NCBI GenBank assembly: GCA_017506865.1
Contig: JAFCMP010000112.1
Coordinates: 1,612,001-1,676,000 of the forward strand
DNA: 64,000 nt
Source: Tribonema minus
Taxonomy: Eukaryota > Sar > Xanthophyceae > Tribonematales > Tribonemataceae
Direction: 5' to 3'
Below are positions 57,408 to 64,000 of the stretch, one piece after another. Within the stretch, counting starts at the first letter, position 1. Each line of letters starts with the position of its first letter. A model generated the notes under the pieces. The model was not told the origin of the DNA, made no database searches, and saw only the letters and a list, made by a program, of their open reading frames with translations. The position numbers and the translations under genes were made by a program.

Positions 57408-60400
57408 CATAAGCATGAGTTGCCTCACTGCTATGTTTATGAACTACGCTAGAAACTACACACCTTACGACTCCTGAGACCTCAGTTCCACATGCCCATG
57501 TGCTGTGTGCAAACCCATATCAAATGAGAGCATAGCCAGCGGCCAAAGGCAGTGGAGAGAAGTCCTGTCAGGAAGTCATGGTGTTGGGTATCTTGTATAG
57601 AGCACAAAAGGCATGTCGTGTACCAAGCGGTTACACAACCCTACTTCAACAACGGCTCCACCTAGGGTCGCCTCACCACACACGCCCCCTGCATGGCTCT
57701 TCTGCTCCGCAAGTGGAAAGACATGCACACATGTGAGGTGCCCTAGGTGCTACACACTCAGTATCTCTACGAATGCAAGAACAGCAGCCCTCCGCTACCG
57801 CCGAAACTCTCGAAGAGAACGCGGGCGTCTGGCATATACCACTAACCCTCCGCTACCACCAAGTCTCAGAAAGACTGCAGCGCGTCTGGCCGGAGTGATA
57901 CCTGCGTTGCTGCAAACAATACAATCTTACTGCTGCAGCACAAAAACAAGTTTGAGCAAGCAACTTGCTCCGCCGCTATATGCGCCCCCGACATGTTGGC
58001 ACTGCGCAATCAACGCAAGCAAACACACCACCATTCTACTTCAACGTACGCCCCCGACATGTTGGCACTGCGCACTAATCCCCCCCCAGCGTTTGTGTCG
58101 AACACACGCGCAAAACAAGTGCGCGGTGGCCGAAACAATCTTTAGGGTGGGCGGGTGGGTTTGTGCGTCCAGGTGTTGTCGACACTTGTGCCATGCACGT
58201 GTCTCGGTACCTGTACGACATCGCCCCCAGACACTACACTGCTGAGCCTATACCGAAGTAGTGTGGTGTCTAAAACGTACAGGCCCAGAGATAGACCTGC
58301 AAAACGCCTCCTGTCACGTCATTGCTAACGTGCAATATGCCAAGCGCTGTCATGTGTAACTGACCGAGCTGAGCAGGCCTAGCTACTCCGAGTAGTACTC
58401 AAGGTGTATCTGTAAGACACATGGCACAGAGAAGAGCTGCTGCTGTGTGTGTCTCACAAACATCAGCGCAATATGCGCTATGATGAGGAGCCTGATTGCT
58501 GCGGAGCGCCACAGCTGCGCTTGAGTGTGCGCCGCTGTGCGCACCTGCTGCTGCCAAGTCTGGCGGCAGCTGCGCGCCATCGCTGCCTCCCGCCTTGCTG
58601 ACGCAGCGCGTGAGCATCACCTTGCGCCTCGCCTGGCGATCGCGCAGATGCTGCTGCTCCTCAGGCGTGTAAGCCGCCCAATACTCCCTCCTTTTCTGCT
58701 GCCGCCGTGTGAGCGGCCGCCCGACACTGCCGCCGGCCGCCGCGCTGTACGCCCGCCTGATGCCGCGTCCTCCCGCGTGCGCCGGAACGTGCAGCGCTGG
58801 CGTGCCGCTGTTGCGCGGAGCGCTGCTACCGCGCATGCAGCTGCTGCTGCTGTTGCCGATCGCGCCGCCGCCGCTGCCGCTGCTGCCGCTGCCGCCGCGC
58901 GTGCTGCCGCCAGTACCGCCGTGCCCGCCGCTGCCGCACACGCTTCCGCCGCTAGCACCGCTGCCGTGTGCATCGCCGCGCGCGTCGTTGCAGCGAGCAT
59001 CGCTGTGGCTGCTATTGCTGCGCGCGCCGTCGCTGCTGTTGCATGCGCCGCTGCTGCTGGGAGTGTCGCCGCTGCCCCCGCACATGACTGATGTAAGCGC
59101 CGCCATGGGCGCTAATGTTAGCGCCGCCGTGGGCGCTGATGTTGCAGCGATATCAACACCGCTGATAGCATCTCCACCGTTAGCACCCGTGTTTGTGGGC
59201 ACACGCGCTGCCGCAGCGGCCGCCTGCGCACAAGCAAGCTGCTCACGCAACGCCGCGCTCGCACGCGCTCCCGCATCGCACACCATGTGTAGGTGCACGC
59301 TTTGAGCGTCAGCTGCAGCAAGCCGCTGCTGCAGACCTTCCGCAAACGCTCTGCTGCTAGCAGCATCCTGCTCCAGCTCCGACACCCGCCTCCGCATTTG
59401 CGAAAGCAATGCTGAATCGTCAGCTGCTGCACCCTGTTGCTCACGCTGACGAGCGGGTGCTGGGATGCTGCTGGCCGCTGGTGTCACGGTGCTGGCTGAT
59501 GAAGTGGTAAGCGACGCAGCCTGCACTGCTGCACGCAGGCCAGCATTCTGCGCTTCCAAACGCTGAACCTGCTGCTGCAGCTCCACTGCAAGCATAGCTG
59601 CTGCAGACGACTCCAGCTCCAGCACTCGCGCCTCCAGCGTACCTCGACGCGCTGAGCCCTCTGCTAGCTCCTGCTCCAAGTGCGCTTCCCCCTGCTCTAG
59701 CGCCTTGATGCGAGCCCACAGTCGGCCCTCTCGCCCGTCCGCCTCCTCCATCTGCTGCTCTAAGCGCTCGTTTACGCCTGTAAGCTGCTGCTGCAGTTGT
59801 TGCTGTTGCTGCTGGTGTAACTGCTGCTGTTGCTGTAGCCGCTCTTGCATCTGCTGCTGCATGTGTAGCTCCGCCAGCCTTGCCGCTACCGCTGCCTCCT
59901 GGCTGCTCACTGTACGATCTTGCAGCTGCAATACCCTCAGGTTTTCCTCAGCGACCCTTTCTTCTGTCTCCGCTAGACGCGTTTTGAGTCGTCGCTGAAC
60001 ACCAATTAGGCGCTCGCTGTCTGTATAGAAGTGCTCCAATGCATCGCATACACTCCAGAACTGCGGCTCAATCTGCGATCCCTTCATTTCCTCCATTCGC
60101 TGCCAGCTGCTGTATGGATTTCGTCCAACTGTGACAAGCCAGTTGTGAATTTCCAATGCCTCCTCACGACTTATAGCAGCACGTTCCTCCCCCCACACCA
60201 TTTTGCTGCAAGCAAGAAGGTGTGCACGTGCTGTTGTTGAACCGATGCCGGCGTGCACCTACGGTTAGGCACGTCGCTGCACGCCAAAGCAGCGTTGCTG
60301 CTGCTGTTGCTGAACTGAAGGTGGCGCAGTAGTGTCGCTGTAGCTCGCCACAACTAGCACACGCCCCCAGCTGTTGAAATCCCGAAGCTCCGCCGACTGC

Positions 60401-60783
60401 CCCTGCTTGATGCTGCAGCACGAGCTCAACGGAGCTTGGCGCCGCGTACTGCTGCGCTAAGCCTTCCCAGAGTGTCTCCTGGCTGGCTAAAGACTGCCGA
60501 GATCTGCCATCATAAGCATGAGTTGCCTCACTGCTATGTTTATGAACTACGCTAGAAACTACACACCTTACGACTCCTGAGACCTCAGTTCCACATGCCC
60601 ATGTGCTGTGTGCAAACCCATATCAAATGAGAGCATAGCCAGCGGCCAAAGGCAGTGGAGAGAAGTCCTGTCAGGAAGTCATGGTGTTGGGTATCTTGTA
60701 TAGAGCACAAAAGGCATGTCGTGTACCAAGCGGTTACACAACCCTACTTCAACAACGGCTCCACCTAGGGTCGCCTCACCACA
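57408..60783 (-). mobile_element. Non-autonomous LTR-type element, 3,376 bp, copy B
   Basis: Same length and layout as copy A: terminal repeats 57408-57680 and 60511-60783, primer-site-like motif at 60494-60509, and one large minus-strand frame. Identity to copy A is very high (a handful of changes noticed over 3.4 kb). Its right end coincides with the right end of the whole 25-kb block. Looks whole and young. Confidence 0.7.
58399..60258 (-). CDS. Coiled-coil protein of the 3,376-bp element, copy B
   Basis: 619 codons, almost identical to copy A: a few substitutions such as Val to Leu in the AASVTTSS segment and Arg to Gly in QREQQRAAADD, none interrupting the frame. Same domain order: globular N-terminus, Gln-rich coiled coil, Gly/Ser stretch, basic end. 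Two long open copies with few changes suggest the protein is, or was until recently, under use. No family recognised. Confidence 0.6.
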   Translation of the reverse strand: MHAGIGSTTARAHLLACSKMVWGEERAAISREEALEIHNWLVTVGRNPYSSWQRMEEMKGSQIEPQFWSVCDALEHFYTDSERLIGVQRRLKTRLAETEERVAEENLRVLQLQDRTVSSQEAAVAARLAELHMQQQMQERLQQQQQLHQQQQQQLQQQLTGVNERLEQQMEEADGREGRLWARIKALEQGEAHLEQELAEGSARRGTLEARVLELESSAAAMLAVELQQQVQRLEAQNAGLRAAVQAASLTTSSASTVTPAASSIPAPARQREQQGAAADDSALLSQMRRRVSELEQDAASSRAFAEGLQQRLAAADAQSVHLHMVCDAGARASAALREQLACAQAAAAAARVPTNTGANGGDAISGVDIAATSAPTAALTLAPMAALTSVMCGGSGDTPSSSGACNSSDGARSNSSHSDARCNDARGDAHGSGASGGSVCGSGGHGGTGGSTRGGSGSSGSGGGAIGNSSSSCMRGSSAPRNSGTPALHVPAHAGGRGIRRAYSAAAGGSVGRPLTRRQQKRREYWAAYTPEEQQHLRDRQARRKVMLTRCVSKAGGSDGAQLPPDLAAAGAHSGAHSSAAVALRSNQAPHHSAYCADVCETHTAAALLCAMCLTDTP

Positions 60784-61763
60784 AAACCAACAAGGTCAGC
60801 CAGAGCTTTGATGTTGAGCACCTCTGATGTATGATTTGTGGAAACGCATGTGTTTGGAGTCCCAGACCCCATTGCTAACCACAGTAACTGTTGCTCACTC
60901 CCCCACACCGCCCTCTCCTGCACGAGGTTGACAAACGTCTCGCGCATACGGCAAAGCCGTGCATCGTCATCGAAGCCAGGAACGTAGAGATTGTCACCGT
61001 ACTTGTCGTTCTTGTCACGGCGAGGGTGAGGTCGTAGGCTGGCGCAAGGCAGGTCGGCAGCAGACTTGTACAGAAATATCTGCTCCACCACAACCTTCGG
61101 GACGGCGTCAAATGTCTTCATCTCTTCCAGCGCTGCATCTCTGTAGGCGATGGTGAACATTAAGCCGAGAATGATATGCGCTTCGTAACACCCTCCTTTC
61201 TCCCCGTTTTCCTTCTTACCATGCAAGTTGACGTCTGTGTCCCCGCCCCCGGAGGCAGTTTGGCCTGGCAGCCAGCGTATAATGGGTTTTCGCTCGCCTT
61301 CAATCGCATTTGAAAATCACCTCCTAAGCCGTGTGGTAGTGGTGCAGTCTCCTCAAGCCCGTTTGGGTCAAGGATGTGCAGCGCAGCTTTACTAGCGCTC
61401 GTTTCGTACCAGTGTCTCTGGCCAATGTCAAGATCTATCATTGTCTTCGACCTCTTGGCATATGCCACCTTCTTCTCTTCCTTTGAAGGAGCATCTGATC
61501 GGTGGTTACCGCTCATGATGTGGTTCTTTTTTAATGGGGTTCCTGCCAACAATGCGAAGCTGCCGCTGGCTAGGGATCACAGACGCCTGCGCATTCCACG
61601 CGTCTCTGTCCTCTATGACTTTGAATGCCCTTTCCTCGGCCTCCTTGACAGCCTTGTCGTACGTGTACCACCCCTGTGTAGTCCGCTTCTTAAGCCTTGA
61701 GTTCCTCAGCACCTTCCGCTCATTGTTCCGCTCCGCGCGTGTCTTGGACTGTGTGGCGACCAT
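60784..61763 (-). pseudogene. Family X copy 2, N-terminal piece
   Basis: Begins at ATG 61763 with MVATQSKTRAERNNERKVLR and can be followed to LNIKALADLVGF at 60784, where the retroelement block starts. Relative to copy 1 the sense changes frame twice (near 61530, at an A-run, and near 61230). Between them it reads HPNGLEETAPLPHGLGGDFQ-like sequence and NPLYAGCQAK in one frame, which is where copy 1 has its own shift. With two frame changes and a 25-kb insertion this copy is inactive. The unspliced alignment with copy 1 shows no introns in either. Confidence 0.85.
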
Positions 61764-61861
61764 GTTGAGTGTCTCAGCGGTTGGTGTGTGTGAGAGTGAA
61801 GAGTGCGTGCACACTTGACATTCCTATATTGCGCAGACCGGAGCGCGCCTTACTTAATCTA
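61764..61861. promoter_or_regulatory. Divergent region between family X copy 2 and EF-hand gene
   Basis: 98 bp between the two start codons. On the minus strand it carries the upstream block also found before family X copy 1 ('gcgctccggtc', 'gcgcaatata', 'cactctcacacacaccaacc'). It may therefore have served both genes here. No named motif. Confidence 0.45.
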
Positions 61862-62170
61862 ATGTTTGCATGTATGGAATACCGCCAAATGTCATCTGAC
61901 GACTACAGTAATCTCACGGCTGACGAAGTTGCTACCATTACGGCATTCTTCAATGCAGTTGCCAAGGATGGAATGATTGCACTTGCAGACCTTGGTGACA
62001 TAGAAGGCATAGACAAAAATACGGACGGCATCGTTGACGACTCAGAAAAAGCTGAGTGCAGTGCACCATGGACTGTTGTGTTTCCAACGCAGGACAGTGA
62101 CAGCAGTGGCACACTGACGCTCCATGAGTTGCTAGTTTATAATGCACACGTCAAACGCGGGGAGTTGTGA
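61862..62170 (+). CDS. EF-hand calcium-binding protein
   Basis: 102 codons from ATG 61862 (further in-frame ATGs at 61874 and 61889). Two EF-hand loops: DKNTDGIVDDSE, with Asp-1, Asn-3, Asp-5, Gly-6 and Glu-12, and DSDSSGTLTLHE, with the same key positions. A short helix (ADEVATITAFFNAVAKDG) precedes the first. A single EF-hand pair without other domains suggests a small calcium sensor or buffer; its partner is unknown. No intron seen. It diverges from the inactive family X copy 2. Confidence 0.8.
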   Translation: MFACMEYRQMSSDDYSNLTADEVATITAFFNAVAKDGMIALADLGDIEGIDKNTDGIVDDSEKAECSAPWTVVFPTQDSDSSGTLTLHELLVYNAHVKRGEL

Positions 62171-63009
62171 TATGCCGAGCCTGCCGCCACACAGCAAACA
62201 GTTGAGTCAAATGACCGAGTGCGTCCACAGCAGCAGTAGCGCGAGACTCTGTCGGACATGTGAACAGCAGCGGAGGAAAAACCTGATAAGCTCAGGTGAA
62301 AGGTCAAAGGCTGGAGTTTTCATTGAAAACATGTTGCACACTGGCCTTGAAACATGTCTGTATTCTGCTGCATGTGGTGTGTCCACGCCCCTTGTGTCTG
62401 CTGCCGCCACTTGCCTTGTGTCTTTTGTTGTGGATAGCACCTGCACACGGAGCAGCGTCATTTTGTCAGTAAAATGTTGGTTGACACTCATCCTCACATG
62501 AGATTTTGCAGTGTGCTCCTGCTTGCATTGTGTCGTTGTGCTGGCGCGTGTCCGAGAGGCACCAAATGCAGAGATGTCCTGCGTGCCCGCCCCCAAGCGT
62601 ATGCCCGCCCCCAAATGTGTGCCCGCCTCAAAATGTGCGCCCGCCTAAAAATGTGTGTCTATCACCTGCAGCATGTTCCCCCCCACCTCCTGCATGCATT
62701 CAAATTGTCAATGCAGCGCTCGGTGCGTCTGCCAGTGACCGGCGAGCACCAGTAGCAGATGCCGCGTGCGAGCACTGGCCGACTGGGGGTAACACGAATA
62801 AAACAGCAGTGTTCTGCAAGAAAGTGTTCATAGCAGCGTGGGCACTTGGTGTGCCTCTGTCACTGCAAACTTTGCCTGGATCATGCGCTGGCTCCAGACT
62901 GGTGGAGTCTAAGGATGGTGTTGTATTGTTTCTTATAAAGTCAGCGTGACATTCTGGCTGAGAGAGGTTCAAGCTTTGACAGCATCAGTAGTCACCATGC
63001 TGAGTCTTT
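62171..63009. other. Spacer, no gene supported
   Basis: Short frames here (for example 62474-62755 and 62506-62949) depend on a low-complexity repeat and overlap one another. At 62575-62655 the phrase 'gtgcccgcc' with 'caaaatg'-like spacers recurs four times at a step of about 17 bp. Nothing else recognised. Confidence 0.5.
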
Positions 63010-64000
63010 GTGCACCCCAGACTCTGAAGGCGCTAGTAGGTGATCAGAAGTGTAGGTGAGATCGGCATAAGAGAGGTTCAAGCATCCCCAGCACTAGCAG
63101 AGGCCATACTAAGGCTTAGAGCACAAAGTTGAACTTGTGTTGAAATTGAAGTTCTTGAGGCTGGGCTTGTCGAAAGAAGAGTTCATGAAGTGTACATAAT
63201 TGCGGCTCATGATCGAAAGTGAGGTGACTCAGAGGTCAGGCTAAGAGAGGTTCAATCTATCCCTGCATGAGCAGTCGCCATATTCAGCCTTACAGCACAA
63301 ACTTGAACTTCTGAGCACTCTTGAAGTTCCAGAGGCTGGGCCTGTCGAAAAAAAGTATTTTTCAGAGGCTGACCCTAAATGCGGTTGGTACGACGCTCGC
63401 TAGATTCTTGTAACCTGCAAATAAACAGGGCTGCTGATCAGAAGTGTAGGTGAGATCAGTGTAAGAGAGCTCAAGCGCCCTCAGCATTAGCAGAGGCCAT
63501 ACTAAGGCTTAGAGCACAAAGTTGAACTTGTGTTGACATTGAAGTTCTTGAGGCTGGACCTGTCGAGAAAAGGGTTCATCAAGCGTCAATAATTGAGGCT
63601 CATGATCGAAAGTGAGGGGGAGGTCAGGCTAAGAGAGGTTCAATCTATCTCTCCATGAGCAGTCACCATACTCAGCCTTACAGCACACACTTGAACTTCT
63701 GAGCACACTTGAAGTTCCAGAGGCTGGACCTGTCGAGAAAAGGGTTCATAAAGTGTAAACAATTGTGGCTCATGATCGAAAGTGAGGGGGAGGTCAGGCT
63801 AAGAGAGGTTCAATCTATCTCTCCATGAGCAGTCACCATACTCAGCCTTACAGCACACACTTGAACTTCTGAGCCTACTTGAAGTTCCAGAGGCTGGGCC
63901 TGTCAAAAAAGTATTTGTCAGAGGCTGACCCTAAATGGGGTTGGTACGACGCTCGCTAGATTTTTGTAACCTGCCAAAAAATAGGGCTGCTGATCAGAAG
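63010..64000. repeat. Satellite array, right edge, continues past the window
   Basis: 'gatcagaagtgtaggtgagatc' begins units near 63037 and 63433 and starts again at 63989. Within them 'ctaagagaggttcaatctat', 'cagccttacagcacacac', 'acttgaacttctgagc' and 'ggctcatgatcgaaagtgag' recur several times, forming a higher-order pattern. 'gaggctgaccctaaatg' followed by 'tacgacgctcg' (63350 and 63915) is shared with the array at 15262-18000. Confidence 0.85.

Larger units (their letters stand above)
35723..60783. mobile_element. Nested LTR-type retroelement block inside family X copy 2
   Basis: 25,061 bp bounded by TGTGCGTCC at the left and CCTCACCACA at the right, with a 4-bp target duplication AAAC (35719-35722 and 60784-60787). 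TG...CA ends and a 4-bp duplication are the mark of LTR retroelement integration. The left tip is a 53-bp piece (to 35775) that recurs inside the 3,376-bp elements (40571 and 58162), so the left end is an incomplete copy. Contents in order: inverted arm, LINE reverse transcriptase, inverted arm plus 3,376-bp element, inverted gypsy leader and repeat, gypsy, second 3,376-bp element. High identity between the copies suggests recent growth. Confidence 0.85.

Noticed and set aside
58709-59305. Leu/Pro-rich 198-codon frame opposite the coiled-coil gene
   Set aside because: Antisense of a Gly/Ser/Ala low-complexity region; no start context or domain.
62474-62949. Two Cys/Pro-rich plus-strand frames
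   Set aside because: They are built on a roughly 17-bp repeat and overlap each other.

Overview
The window is nuclear DNA from a unicellular eukaryote, most likely a microalga. The evidence is spliceosomal GT-AG introns (including a 14-exon gene), hAT transposons, a LINE-type reverse transcriptase, LTR retroelements, minisatellites inside introns, and a fossil Polinton-like virus (PLV). EsV-1-7 cysteine repeats and a retroelement carrying a cytosine-methyltransferase domain also point to algae. The species cannot be named from sequence alone.

Layout. 1-2268: the right part of an autonomous hAT transposon (transposase on the minus strand), cut by the window edge. 2269-5540: an EsV-1-7 repeat gene whose C-terminal part resembles a Vsr-type nuclease; its downstream flank also exists as an older copy beside the hAT. 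5717-6460: a 142-bp tandem array. 6688-14566: a PLV with two divergent gene blocks (packaging ATPase, fibre-like protein, a 524-residue basic protein with a periodic Q-T motif, penton-like and major capsid proteins). 15224-18000: a palindrome followed by a satellite of 420-520 bp units. 18078-20224: three small genes (unknown; Asp-rich with a zinc-knuckle-like Cys pattern; MYND finger). 20904-29255: a large minus-strand gene of about 1,650 codons, function unknown, with two minisatellites in its introns. 29577-30979: an unknown gene (family X, copy 1). 31009-31665: a macro-domain-like gene. 31666-35297: mostly repeats plus two small genes.

35298-61763 is the most informative part. A second copy of family X lies here on the minus strand, split by a 25,061-bp block of nested retroelements (35723-60783) with TG...CA ends and an AAAC target duplication. 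The block holds: two nearly identical 3,376-bp elements with 273-bp terminal direct repeats and one coiled-coil reading frame; a 1,169-bp inverted repeat around a LINE reverse transcriptase that sits inside a copy of the 273-bp repeat; a Ty3/gypsy element with one 2,552-codon frame that includes a C5-methyltransferase-like domain; a second, inverted copy of the gypsy leader and repeat; and a 733-bp non-autonomous hAT with an 8-bp target duplication in the gypsy leader. The inferred order is family X duplication, then 273-bp-repeat elements, then gypsy, then hAT.

61862-62170 is an EF-hand gene divergent from family X copy 2. From about 63010 to the end lies a second satellite that shares a core with the one at 15-18 kb. 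Several of the small genes (EsV-1-7, macro, MYND, treble-clef-like) are of kinds often exchanged between algae and large DNA viruses, but no viral core gene other than the PLV set was seen.
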